The position numbers and the translations under genes were made by a program. Under the pieces are notes generated by a model, which saw only the letters and a list, made by a program, of their open reading frames with translations, was not told where the DNA came from and did not search any database. Below are positions 15,718 to 24,193 of a stretch of 64,000 nt of DNA, one piece after another (the first letter of the stretch is position 1; the number at the start of each line of letters is the position of its first letter). Source of the DNA: Thermotoga caldifontis AZM44c09. Lineage in GTDB: Bacteria; Thermotogota; Thermotogae; Thermotogales; DSM-5069. The stretch lies in contig NZ_AP014509.1 of NCBI RefSeq assembly GCF_000828655.1, positions 124,001 through 188,000 on the forward strand. The letters are read 5' to 3'.

Positions 15718-18248
15718 CAAGATCCCTCCCTCAAAAGCTCGATGACGTAATCGTAGATCCTCCGTTTAGCCCTGAGTTCGTTCAGCCGTCTCATCAGGCG
15801 TACTGGTACTTTTCCTCGAACGAGCGCGAGCGAGACCTCAAGTTCGAGCAAGGTTCGTTCCCCACTGAGCAAACGGTGCTTCGTTTCGTGGTACCGTTTC
15901 GAAGTCTTCTCGATTTTCTTCAATTCATCTCTGAGCATCTGGACTCTTTTTCGAAACTCTTCTATCATCGCTTCGAGGCGTATTATCTCTTCTCTCACGA
16001 CTTTTCTGAAAACAATCTGCGGAAACTTCGGAAAGTTGAACATCCTGATCTTCACCCTGCCTTGATCTACCCTTGGAAGATCCGATGCGAGAGGTAGCGT
16101 GCCGATCTGGTGCGGTTTCAACCCATGGGTTTCTCTTGAGTAGGGATTGTAAACGAGGATCCCACCGTCCTCCACGCACACCCAGGGCAGGTTGAAGGAG
16201 AAAAATCCGACAGAATCGGCACCGGAGTCATCTTCCCTTTCCACCGAAAACAGCACTGGAGGATCGTCGAAAAGGTTGAACCATTTGAAGAACTCTTCGG
16301 TTCTCACCTGCGCCTTCGACTGGAAGAACGCAAGTTCAAAATCTATGGCTGCTTCACACCTCGCGTCGGGGACATACATGAGAGGTCCCGCGTCACCGGT
16401 TCTACCCCCCACACCGCTCTTTGCGATCCACTCAACGCTTCTGACAAGATCGATTTCGATATCTCCCTCTTCGTTCACCCCGTACTGGTGCACACCCTTC
16501 GCCATGATCGCCGTCGTCTTTTCACTCTGCAGGGCAACGAATCCCTGGAACGGAAATTTCCTGATGGAACCAACCTCTCTTGCAGCCAGCAGCACGGAAC
16601 TGAGCTCACCGTTTATATCGAGCGGGAGCAGGTCCTCATCGATCCTGTTCCTTTCGACAACGTCGAACGGCATTTTCGCGAGCACTTTCGAGTCTCTGTC
16701 TTTCGTCTTCGTGACGAAGCTCAGAAGGTAGTTCTTTCCCGAGGATTCGACGGTCAAAAACCATTTGACGAGCGGTGTCTCGTCGAACACGATCCTTTCC
16801 TTCGTTTCGATGAACACGTCCTCAGCTTCAACAATCCTCTCCAATCGAACGATCTTGTGTTTCTCACCAGACCTCTCAACTTCGATCTTCAGCACACGAC
16901 AGGAGAACTCCAAACGTTCTGTATCCGTCGAGTAACTGTCTCCGAGCTCCCTCTCGAGTTTGAAAATTCCAATCATTGTGTCGTTGATCTTCAGTGTGCC
17001 ATCCGGCAGGAAAGACGCTTCGTAATGGTCGTTCCTGAAAGAAAGTGTCTGATCCGCTCGAGTTCTGTCGAACTCGTTCACCCTGAAAATCCCGGCGCCG
17101 TCGCTCTTCAGCCTGTAACAGTACTCGCCGTCACAGTACCAGTGATCGTATTCGAACGGTGAGAAAGAGAGCACGTAAACGCCTCTTCGAAGACCCCCTG
17201 CAAGTTTGCTCAGTTTCTCTGCGAAAGATTTTCTGAGTGATGAATACAGTTTTCTGTAAGTCTTCGTCATATCTCTGTGGATCTTGTCGATGCCAACCCC
17301 GCAGATGTTGTCGTGAATGAGGGTTTTCAAATACATCCTGTGGAGTTCGTCGATCCTTTCTTTATCAAAGAAACTCAGCAGCTCGACGTACCTGAGAAGC
17401 TTGGCGACCGTGTGAGACTGAAGCTTCAGATAAACTCTCGTCGAGAGTGTACCTGGAAAGACGCACGCGTATTTTCCACTCAGCAGTTCCCCTTCCACCT
17501 CGGGAGGGCGTGAAACCTTCAAGAAAGCTTCCCTCAAAAAGTCCTGAGGCGTTGAAACGATGATCTTCTCACCCAGTATTTCACGCGGATCTTCGGGTTC
17601 TGTATCCAAATCGTACCCATCCAACAGCGGCACGCAGCCGGAGAGTGAGAAAACTCTGAGCTTTTTTATCTCATGCTGCAATCTCTTTTCAGCAAAAGCT
17701 TTCGTTCTTGACAGTCCGAACAGATTCCTGTAGCCACCTATCAAAAAGATGCATTTCACGGAAGAACCGTCCTTCGATCTCCACAGAAACTCGATGGAAG
17801 GTTTTTTAAGGTTCACACCTCTCCAAATGAACGCGCCTTCGATGCCGTAACGATTGAGCAACTGTGGAAGCTGGGAGATGAATCCGAAATTATCCACCAT
17901 CCAGGCGATGTTCATCTTCGTACCGAATTTCTCCATGTCCTTCTTTCCCATTTCAAAGTTCTTGATGATCGCTATCTCAGGAGAGAGCCTGAAGTCTATC
18001 TGTGCGTAAAGCGGCCCCATCAAGAGATTTCCAGAACAGACCAGCTCCCTGATCCTCCCCTCAAACTCCGGTGCCACACTCAGCAGGTCCTCGACGATGA
18101 GCGTCTGGCCATCCAGCACGTAGCGGTAATCTTTTCTCTTTGACACCAAATCGAAAAGTCTTTCGAATAGCTCTTTGAGCCACGCGTTCGTCACCGAAGA
18201 GGGTGCGAACCACTCTCTGTCCCAGTGCGTGTGACAGATCACCTTCAA
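15717..18248 (-). CDS. Glycoside hydrolase family 38 alpha-mannosidase-like enzyme
   Basis: An 843-residue GH38 protein. The zinc-binding N-terminus is intact (HTHWDREW, residues 6-13), and the nucleophile Asp is in WMVDNFGFISQLPQLL (near residue 116), with GAFIWRG after it. A helical middle domain and a long beta-sandwich C-terminus follow, and the last 80 residues are coiled-coil-like. GH38 includes alpha-mannosidases and the mannosylglycerate hydrolase MngB, so hydrolysis of an imported alpha-mannoside is the natural reading. It is coupled to the ABC ATPase gene upstream (four-base overlap) and to the GpgS-like gene downstream. Confidence 0.9.
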   Translation of the reverse strand: MKVICHTHWDREWFAPSSVTNAWLKELFERLFDLVSKRKDYRYVLDGQTLIVEDLLSVAPEFEGRIRELVCSGNLLMGPLYAQIDFRLSPEIAIIKNFEMGKKDMEKFGTKMNIAWMVDNFGFISQLPQLLNRYGIEGAFIWRGVNLKKPSIEFLWRSKDGSSVKCIFLIGGYRNLFGLSRTKAFAEKRLQHEIKKLRVFSLSGCVPLLDGYDLDTEPEDPREILGEKIIVSTPQDFLREAFLKVSRPPEVEGELLSGKYACVFPGTLSTRVYLKLQSHTVAKLLRYVELLSFFDKERIDELHRMYLKTLIHDNICGVGIDKIHRDMTKTYRKLYSSLRKSFAEKLSKLAGGLRRGVYVLSFSPFEYDHWYCDGEYCYRLKSDGAGIFRVNEFDRTRADQTLSFRNDHYEASFLPDGTLKINDTMIGIFKLERELGDSYSTDTERLEFSCRVLKIEVERSGEKHKIVRLERIVEAEDVFIETKERIVFDETPLVKWFLTVESSGKNYLLSFVTKTKDRDSKVLAKMPFDVVERNRIDEDLLPLDINGELSSVLLAAREVGSIRKFPFQGFVALQSEKTTAIMAKGVHQYGVNEEGDIEIDLVRSVEWIAKSGVGGRTGDAGPLMYVPDARCEAAIDFELAFFQSKAQVRTEEFFKWFNLFDDPPVLFSVEREDDSGADSVGFFSFNLPWVCVEDGGILVYNPYSRETHGLKPHQIGTLPLASDLPRVDQGRVKIRMFNFPKFPQIVFRKVVREEIIRLEAMIEEFRKRVQMLRDELKKIEKTSKRYHETKHRLLSGERTLLELEVSLALVRGKVPVRLMRRLNELRAKRRIYDYVIELLREGS

Positions 18249-19318
18249 AGCTCGATCCTCTCCTGCGTGTTCGGATCGAAGAAATGCATTTGATTCAGAT
18301 CGAGATAAACCTTCATCCTCTCGCCTTCCTTCGCGTACAGATCGTACGGTACCTTCACAACCAGATTCTTCTCCACATCTATGGAGAGATGGAGCACCGT
18401 TTCAGACATCAATTTCTCGGCGAAGTACACCGTACCTGTGGCTTCCACACAGTTTTCGTTCCTCTGCAGGTAAACATGTTCCGGCCTGATTCCGACGATC
18501 AGTGAAGGAAGATGTGGATCCTTCCTTAAAGGAATTCTCAAGCCGAAGTTTTCGGCATAGAAGTTTGTTCCGGAAGACACGACGTTCATCTGCAGAAAGT
18601 TCATCTGTGGTGAACCGACGAAGCCTGCCACGAACACGGTTCTCGGTTTCTTGTATATCTCTTCCGGCGTACCGTACTGAACGATCCTGCCGGCATTCAT
18701 GACGGCGATTTTGTCACCCATAGTCATGGCCTCAGTTTGATCGTGCGTGACGTATATCGTGGTGACCCTCACCCTTTCGTGGAGTTTTTTCAGCTCGCTC
18801 CGCATCTTGACCCTCAGCAGCGCATCCAGGTTCGAAAGCGGTTCGTCCATCAGAAGTACTTTGGGTTCGTGCACTATGGCCCTGGCCACCGCGACCCTCT
18901 GTCTCTGACCACCGGAAAGCTGGGCGGGGAACCTGTCCAGAAGCTCGCTTATGTGAAGCAACTCGGCGGCCCATTTGACCCTCTCCTCTATCTCTTTCTT
19001 AGAAAGTTTCTTGAGCTTCAGAGGATAAGCGATGTTGTCCCTCACCTTCATGTGTGGCCAGACCGCGTAACTCTGAAAGACCATCGCCACGTTCCTGTCC
19101 TTCGGTGGAACGTTCGATACGTCCCTATCGTCGAAGAATATTTTTCCTTCCGTGAGCTTTTCGAGTCCAGAAATACATCTCATCAAGGTCGTCTTTCCGC
19201 AACCGGAAGGACCGAGCAGAACGACGAAACTCCCTTCCTCGATCACCAGGTCGATCCCATCCAGTGCTTTCACGCTACCGAAGTACTTCTTCACACCTTC
19301 GATCACAACTCTTGCCAT
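18245..19318 (-). CDS. Sugar ABC transporter ATP-binding protein, MalK/UgpC type
   Basis: A 357-residue ABC ATPase energising the two permeases encoded upstream. It has Walker A GPSGCGKTT (near residue 36), the ABC signature LSGGQRQRVAVARAI, Walker B VLLMDEPLS and the H-loop VTHDQTEA. The C-terminal 120 residues form the TOBE/regulatory domain typical of CUT1 sugar importers. I start at ATG 19318 after GTAGGTGG rather than at an in-frame site 30 bases further upstream. It is the only sugar-type transporter ATPase encoded in the window, so it might also serve the ATPase-less permease pair at 41223-42970. Confidence 0.95.
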   Translation of the reverse strand: MARVVIEGVKKYFGSVKALDGIDLVIEEGSFVVLLGPSGCGKTTLMRCISGLEKLTEGKIFFDDRDVSNVPPKDRNVAMVFQSYAVWPHMKVRDNIAYPLKLKKLSKKEIEERVKWAAELLHISELLDRFPAQLSGGQRQRVAVARAIVHEPKVLLMDEPLSNLDALLRVKMRSELKKLHERVRVTTIYVTHDQTEAMTMGDKIAVMNAGRIVQYGTPEEIYKKPRTVFVAGFVGSPQMNFLQMNVVSSGTNFYAENFGLRIPLRKDPHLPSLIVGIRPEHVYLQRNENCVEATGTVYFAEKLMSETVLHLSIDVEKNLVVKVPYDLYAKEGERMKVYLDLNQMHFFDPNTQERIEL

Positions 19319-19326
19319 CCTACCAC

Positions 19327-20121
19327 CTACTTCAGCGAGATTCCCCACATGGAGATCAGATATTTTCTGATCATGAATATGAACACCAGCGCGGGCACGG
19401 CCATGATCGTGCCGGCCGCGAACTTGAAATAATCTGGAGAGGCCATCGCGGTGCTGAGGATGTGTGCCGGCAAGGTTCTGTTCGTTATCGCGAGCACAGA
19501 GGCCGCGAACACCTCATTCCACGACATGATGAACGCGAAGATTGCAGACGCTGCAAGACCTGGCAACGCCAGTGGCATCGTGATCCTGACGAAGGCTCCA
19601 AACCTCGAAAGCCCGAAGACCATGCCAGCTTCTTCGTACTCAACGAAGACCCCAGAGAAGATGCTCGAAGTGATCAGCACGACGAAGGGAAGCACCATGG
19701 CTGCGTGTGCGAGACCCACACCGAGCACTGTATCAGCCAGGTTCAACCTCAGATACAGCGTCACGAGCGAGACAGCGATGACAACCAAAGGAACCGATCT
19801 CGTGAAGAGCATGACGAGCTTTATCATGTTTTTGCCACGGAATCTGTAACGCGTCAGGGCGTATCCCGCAGGAATGCCGAGCGCGAAGGAAATTCCGATC
19901 GCTATGCCCGCCACCTGCACGCTCGTGAGCAGCGCCCGCCAGCCGCCCAGGTTCACGAGCAGTTTTTGTATGTGTTCAAAGGTGAGTCTGGATGGGAGGA
20001 TCTTGCTCCAGTCGTAGAAATCCGAAGCGGGTGTTAGAGATGCGAGGAATATGAAGAACAGAGGTCCAAGGAACCACAAAGAAACCGCCGTGAAAGCGAG
20101 CGCGTAGAAGAACTTTTTCAT
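19327..20121 (-). CDS. Sugar ABC transporter permease, MalG-like
   Basis: A 264-residue inner-membrane subunit with six predicted membrane segments. The cytoplasmic EAA loop that contacts the ATPase is visible as EYEEAGMVFGLSRFGAFVRITMP-type sequence around residues 160-185 (conserved Glu-Ala-Ala/Gly and Gly). It overlaps the partner permease gene by four bases (ATGA) and is followed by the ATPase gene. Confidence 0.94.
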   Translation of the reverse strand: MKKFFYALAFTAVSLWFLGPLFFIFLASLTPASDFYDWSKILPSRLTFEHIQKLLVNLGGWRALLTSVQVAGIAIGISFALGIPAGYALTRYRFRGKNMIKLVMLFTRSVPLVVIAVSLVTLYLRLNLADTVLGVGLAHAAMVLPFVVLITSSIFSGVFVEYEEAGMVFGLSRFGAFVRITMPLALPGLAASAIFAFIMSWNEVFAASVLAITNRTLPAHILSTAMASPDYFKFAAGTIMAVPALVFIFMIRKYLISMWGISLK

Positions 20122-20972
20122 TGTCTGACACCCTCCTCGAGGTGCTTCGACCGGATCGTTCCTATGTAGAACCAGCCCACGACGAAGGTGACTAACGCTA
20201 TCACGAGCGCATACGTGCTGGCGACGTTTCTGTTGTTCCTGAGAACGTACCAGTAGTAGGTCTCACCGGCGAGTACGGGGATGTCCCTTCCGGCTAAAAG
20301 CCACGCGACACCGAAGATCTGAAACGCGAACAGTGTTCTTATGAGCAACGCAGAGACGATGGACGGCTTCAATAGTGGGAGCGTGATCTTGACGAACTTT
20401 TTCCAGGGTGAAAAACCGAACACGTCCGCCGCTTCGAGGTACTCCGTGTTTATGGACTGCAAACCTGCGAGCAGTATCACGAACACCAGGGGTGTTGCCC
20501 TCCACACTTCGGTCAAAACGATGACAAAAAACTCTCTGGATTTGAACATGTATCCGAAGAAATACAGAGGTCTTTCGATCCAGTTCAAACTGAGCAGGAT
20601 CTTGTTGAGATAACCGTTCGGTGCGAAGATGGAATAGCTTATCAGGGCGGCAGTTACGTCACTGAGCGCGAGCGGAGCGGCGATGATGTACAGCAACGTT
20701 CTGTAACCAGCCCATTTTTTGTTAACCAGAAGCGCGAGGGCAATCGCCAGCGCGAGCTGAATCGGTATGACGATGGCTGCCAGAATCAACGTGTTCAAAA
20801 GGGCATTCTGGAAATCTTTCGATGAAAAAACGTACTTGAAGTTCCCGAGCCATCCCTCAGGACTGCTGAAGGAAAGCTGAAAGGTTCCAACTATGGGGAA
20901 ACCTATGAACACCACAAGATAGATCAGGGCAGGAAGGATCAAGAGAAAAGGAACAAGGTATTCACGCCTCAT
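20118..20972 (-). CDS. Sugar ABC transporter permease, MalF-like
   Basis: A 284-residue permease with six membrane segments and the EAA loop EYLEAADVFGFSPWKKF near residue 185. I prefer ATG 20972, which puts the first hydrophobic helix (EYLVPFLLILPALIYLVVF) directly after a short basic start; an upstream GTG at 20984 is possible but has poor Shine-Dalgarno spacing. It forms the heterodimeric channel with the MalG-like subunit encoded next. Confidence 0.94.
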   Translation of the reverse strand: MRREYLVPFLLILPALIYLVVFIGFPIVGTFQLSFSSPEGWLGNFKYVFSSKDFQNALLNTLILAAIVIPIQLALAIALALLVNKKWAGYRTLLYIIAAPLALSDVTAALISYSIFAPNGYLNKILLSLNWIERPLYFFGYMFKSREFFVIVLTEVWRATPLVFVILLAGLQSINTEYLEAADVFGFSPWKKFVKITLPLLKPSIVSALLIRTLFAFQIFGVAWLLAGRDIPVLAGETYYWYVLRNNRNVASTYALVIALVTFVVGWFYIGTIRSKHLEEGVRQ

Positions 20973-21002
20973 TCGAGTAATCACTCCCTGAGGAGATTGA
21001 AA

Positions 21003-21026
21003 GGTGGGCGGTTGAAGCCGCCCACC
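21003..21026 (-). promoter_or_regulatory. Intercistronic hairpin between binding-protein and permease genes
   Basis: GGTGGGCGG and CCGCCCACC form a perfect 9-bp stem with a six-base loop in the 60-bp gap. There is no strong T-run (CTTTCAATC follows on the minus strand), so partial termination or 3'-end stabilisation of the binding-protein mRNA is likelier than full termination. Confidence 0.65.
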
Positions 21027-21032
21027 ACATTG

Positions 21033-22295
21033 TCAAAAGAGACTCGAATCTGGTTGCGGCAGTGGGGCTCCTACTTCTTTGAAGAGACGTCTGATCACTT
21101 CACCGAGCTCTCCTATCACCTTCACAGGGTCTTCCCTGTTGAAGACGATCCTGGTGAACGCCTGGCGGTACGTTTCGTTGAACTCTCCACCCTTTGCACC
21201 GAGTCCAGGAATGAAGCAAACGATCGAGTCCGGCGCCGAAGATTGCCTCACAACACCTTCTGCAAGGATCTTCAATCCACCTTCAGGTATGCGACCTAAG
21301 GCTTCCTGAACGACCGGGAAGAAACCGACATTCTCGAGTACCGCGGTTTGAGCTTCTGGACTCGTCAGAAAGTCCAGAACCTTCAGAGGTTCTGTCATGT
21401 CAGCGTTCTTCGGGATCGAAAGACCGACGAGCACTATGATGTAGCCTCTACCCATCGGTCCTCTCGGAACGGGCACCACGACGAAATCGTTTGGCCTCTC
21501 GACGATCGCCTGCTTCAACCTCGCGGTGTGATCCCAGGCGATCATGACTTCACCCCTCAGAAGTGGCTGGTCCATGTTGTCCCAGGTGGTGCACGCCGGG
21601 TGGACGTATTTGAACAGTTCGCGCAAATAGTTCCACATCTCGACCGCCTTGACGCTGTCAAATTTCACAGCCTGTGCACCCGTGTAGGAAGGATAGATGT
21701 GGCCGTGCAGGAATCTATGCCATAGACCCTTAGGACCGAGCGGGAAACCGAGCTGCGGCTGCTTTGTCTTCTCTTGCAAATTCTTCGCCCATTCCAGGAG
21801 CGCGTCGTAGGTCCATTTCTCGGTTCCGTTGATGACGTCCTGCTGCGTCAAGCCCTTCGGCAAATAATCGAACGCCTTCTTGTTGATAGCCATCGCGTAC
21901 GTTGCCTGCAACCAGGGAACGAAGACCTTCTGATTGCTGACGTACGTGTACCTCTCGAAGGTGGGAACGAACGTTTTACCTTCGAATTTGACGCTCGACA
22001 GATCCGCGAGAAATCCACTTGCACCCATCGTGTAGAGCCCACTTTGCAAGTCCGCAATCAAGTTCAGCACGATCTTTCCAGCCTTCTGTTCCGCTTCGAC
22101 CCTGCTCAAAAGGTCCGTGTACTCGAAGTTCAAAAACTCGATCTGTATGCCCGATTTCTTCGAGAAATCGCCCAGCAACCTGATCATGAACTCCCTTTCA
22201 GCTGCCGGGGTCATCTGAGTGGAACCGAAGTTGACTTTTGCAAAGCTGAAGGCAACGAGTGCTACCAGCAGCAAACCAGCCAGCAACTTCCTCAT
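21033..22295 (-). CDS. ABC transporter sugar-binding protein (secreted, extracellular family 1)
   Basis: A 420-residue periplasmic binding protein with a signal peptide (MRKLLAGLLLVALVAFSFA; cleavage near residue 20). The mature part has the two-lobe family 1 pattern with FSKKSGIQIEFLNFEYTDLL, YAMAINKKAFDY, WDHTARLKQAI and DFLTSPEAQ. It is the first gene of the 10-kb operon and lies under the promoter at 22366-22394. The bound solute is unknown; the GH38 and glycosyltransferase neighbours point to a mannosyl compound. The start ATG has GAGGGGGTG upstream. Confidence 0.93.
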   Translation of the reverse strand: MRKLLAGLLLVALVAFSFAKVNFGSTQMTPAAEREFMIRLLGDFSKKSGIQIEFLNFEYTDLLSRVEAEQKAGKIVLNLIADLQSGLYTMGASGFLADLSSVKFEGKTFVPTFERYTYVSNQKVFVPWLQATYAMAINKKAFDYLPKGLTQQDVINGTEKWTYDALLEWAKNLQEKTKQPQLGFPLGPKGLWHRFLHGHIYPSYTGAQAVKFDSVKAVEMWNYLRELFKYVHPACTTWDNMDQPLLRGEVMIAWDHTARLKQAIVERPNDFVVVPVPRGPMGRGYIIVLVGLSIPKNADMTEPLKVLDFLTSPEAQTAVLENVGFFPVVQEALGRIPEGGLKILAEGVVRQSSAPDSIVCFIPGLGAKGGEFNETYRQAFTRIVFNREDPVKVIGELGEVIRRLFKEVGAPLPQPDSSLF

Positions 22296-22365
22296 ACCGA
22301 CACCCCCTCGTATAGGTGAAACTTTTTTTCATCTTCGACCTTCTTAGAGAAAACTTTCTACTCCA

Positions 22366-22394
22366 CTTCTACCACATGTTACATGGTATGTCAA
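22366..22394 (-). promoter_or_regulatory. Operon promoter with an embedded palindromic operator
   Basis: On the minus strand TTGACA (22394-22389), 17 bases and TAGAAG (22371-22366). An 11-bp perfect palindrome CATGTTACATG lies inside the spacer (22375-22385), where a bound regulator would block polymerase. The RpiR-family protein encoded in the operon is the obvious candidate, by inference. Confidence 0.6.
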
Positions 22395-22440
22395 GTAGCT
22401 TAACATGATGTGCGAGCCCGAAACATTCGTATGGCCACGC

Positions 22441-22473
22441 TATAAAAACAAGCCTGGCCGGGAGGCCAGGCTT
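22441..22473 (-). terminator. Intrinsic terminator after the small secreted-protein gene
   Basis: A perfect 10-bp stem (AAGCCTGGCC / GGCCAGGCTT, 22450-22459 and 22464-22473) with a four-base loop is followed on the minus strand by GTTTTTATAG. It ends transcripts coming from 22685-23197 before the transporter operon promoter. Confidence 0.8.
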
Positions 22474-22510
22474 CACTATCGCTGTTCAGTTCTCGCCGCA
22501 AAGGTACTCT

Positions 22511-22665
22511 TCAACCTACGATTTCGTACCAGAATGTCATGTAGAACCCGAACGGTATGCCGTTCCATCATGATACCAGCCACCGCTGTTTCCTTCAGTG
22601 TTTTTACCGTCTGTGTGAACACGTACCCATCGAACCTCCAATATCGTCAGCATACTCGGCGTCAT
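22511..22665 (-). pseudogene. Decayed tandem copy of the 3' end of the neighbouring secreted-protein gene
   Basis: About 150 bp downstream of the stop of 22685-23197 repeat that gene's last 50 codons with substitutions and one indel. In shifted frames the copy reads FDGYVFTQTVKT, then WNGIPFGFYMTFWYEIVG and a stop. The intact gene has FDGYIFTQTINT and WDQIPFGFYATYWYDIPG. A frameshift near 22567 and the lack of a start make it a remnant. It arose by tandem duplication or by loss of a paralogue's 5' part. Confidence 0.7.
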
Positions 22666-22684
22666 TGGGGAGTGGTTCTTCAGC

Positions 22685-23197
22685 TCAACCTGGTATGTCG
22701 TACCAGTACGTTGCGTAGAAGCCGAACGGGATCTGGTCCCACCACGTGATACCAGCCATCGCTCTTTTGCTCGGCGTGTTGATCGTCTGAGTGAAGATGT
22801 AGCCGTCGAACCTTTGATCGTCATTCTTGTTGTTCGGTGTGTTGGCAAAATCGACGAAGAAAACTATCCTGTGACCTATGTTGGTGTTCTTTCCCGTGTA
22901 ACCCGGTCCCGTCATACCGAGAACGTTGTCCTGGGGATTTTTCAGTATCACGTACTCGAGATTGTACCTCTTTCCACCCGTTTCGATGTAGCCAACTCCG
23001 CCTTTCTGGAGCACCAGTGTGCCTTCCCATCCATCCCAGAAGATCTTCCAGACGGATCCGTACGGACCGAGAACCTGCGTTTCCTTGATCGTGGTAGACA
23101 GCAGTGGGGTGAACGGTATGTGCGGAACGAGCGGCTGAGCCTGCGCGAAGATCAAACCACTCAGAACGAATGCCACCAGCAACATAACCTTCTTCAT
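22685..23197 (-). CDS. Small secreted protein of unknown function
   Basis: A 170-residue protein with a signal peptide (MKKVMLLVAFVLSGLIFAQA) and a mature domain rich in aromatic residues and glycine (WKIFWDGWEGTLVLQKGG, FGFYATYWYDIPG), suggesting a compact beta-sandwich exported to the periplasm or toga. I do not recognise a family. The start ATG 23197 has CAGGAGG at the right distance; a longer in-frame version adds residues before an obvious signal peptide. A degraded copy of its 3' end follows directly. Confidence 0.75.
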   Translation of the reverse strand: MKKVMLLVAFVLSGLIFAQAQPLVPHIPFTPLLSTTIKETQVLGPYGSVWKIFWDGWEGTLVLQKGGVGYIETGGKRYNLEYVILKNPQDNVLGMTGPGYTGKNTNIGHRIVFFVDFANTPNNKNDDQRFDGYIFTQTINTPSKRAMAGITWWDQIPFGFYATYWYDIPG

Positions 23198-23266
23198 TGT
23201 CTCGCCTCCTGAAGTAGGATGATTCATTCTAAAGCGATGGCATTAGAAAACCATTAGAACACGTGG

Positions 23267-23914
23267 TCAAACTTTCAAGATCTTCTCGATCACACCATCC
23301 TTCACAACGAACATCGTTCTGTTCCCCATCGGTTTGAAGGTCTCATTCAGAGGTTCCGAAGCCACGACGAAACCATCTTCATCACTGTACCAGAGCGTGT
23401 AGTAATCCTCGTTCTCACTGTAACCACAGTAGACGATGAGCTCACGATCGTTCACCATCAAAAAATTCATTCCCGTGTGTTTGTAACGATCCGCGACGCT
23501 TCTGACCTTCTGCACCAGTTCATCGTACGTGAGAAAATCCTTGATCTTCATGAAATAAGCGAACGTGTCGCTCTCGATGGAAACGAAAGGTATATCGTAG
23601 ATCGTGCCGTTGTGGCAGAACGCTTTACCTCTGTTGTCTATGAAGGGATGAAGTTGCAGAAAACTCACAGGCAAATGCTCCGAAGCCTTCCTCGCGTGCA
23701 GAATTCCAACAGATGCTTTCAGCGGGACGATCTCATCTTCGTAGGCTGGTTTCAGTGAGCGATGATAGATCACAGCTTCGTTCTTCAGAGCGTAGATTCC
23801 CCAGCCGTGACCGTGAGGCGCGTTCTTGCCAAACTTCGCCATGTACTGTAAATGTCTGAACAGAACGTCCATCTGCCGGTTCGTCTTGAAAGAAAAGCCA
23901 ACCATCCTGCACAC
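23267..23914 (-). CDS. Class II glutamine amidotransferase domain protein (YafJ-like)
   Basis: A 215-residue stand-alone N-terminal nucleophile amidohydrolase. Cys2 directly after the initiator Met (MCRMVGFSF) is the catalytic nucleophile, and HGHGWGIYAL, ILHARKASEH and FCHNGTIYD match the glutaminase active site of class II amidotransferases. No synthetase domain is attached, so the acceptor is unknown; E. coli YafJ is the closest well-known relative by architecture. It stands alone with short gaps on both sides. Confidence 0.85.
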   Translation of the reverse strand: MCRMVGFSFKTNRQMDVLFRHLQYMAKFGKNAPHGHGWGIYALKNEAVIYHRSLKPAYEDEIVPLKASVGILHARKASEHLPVSFLQLHPFIDNRGKAFCHNGTIYDIPFVSIESDTFAYFMKIKDFLTYDELVQKVRSVADRYKHTGMNFLMVNDRELIVYCGYSENEDYYTLWYSDEDGFVVASEPLNETFKPMGNRTMFVVKDGVIEKILKV

Positions 23915-24057
23915 GATCTGTTCACTCCCATTCGAAAAGTTGTCGAAGTGTATGATACCGGATTCTCAAGATCTTTCATCATCTTGATCACTCACGCAAG
24001 GTGATGTGACCCGTAGAACTGATCAGGACCGCGATCATCTGCAAAGTGCTGCACTGA

Positions 24058-24186
24058 ATGCAGGACCACAAGCGAGACGAACTTTGCGGCGATAGAAAAG
24101 TTCAAGTGTTCGAAGAACTGGACGAAATCAAAAAACAGACGGACAGACTGATCGACGTGCTGAAATTTGGTTTGCTCGAACGATGA
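24058..24186 (+). CDS. Possible small ORF or gene remnant
   Basis: A 42-residue frame in the gap 23915-24193. Its second half (VFEELDEIKKQTDRLIDVLK) has heptad-like, strongly helical composition with codon usage like the neighbouring genes. There is no good Shine-Dalgarno site before the ATG, so it may be the tail of a lost coiled-coil protein. Nothing else is visible in this gap. Confidence 0.25.
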   Translation: MQDHKRDELCGDRKVQVFEELDEIKKQTDRLIDVLKFGLLER

Positions 24187-24193
24187 AACTCTC

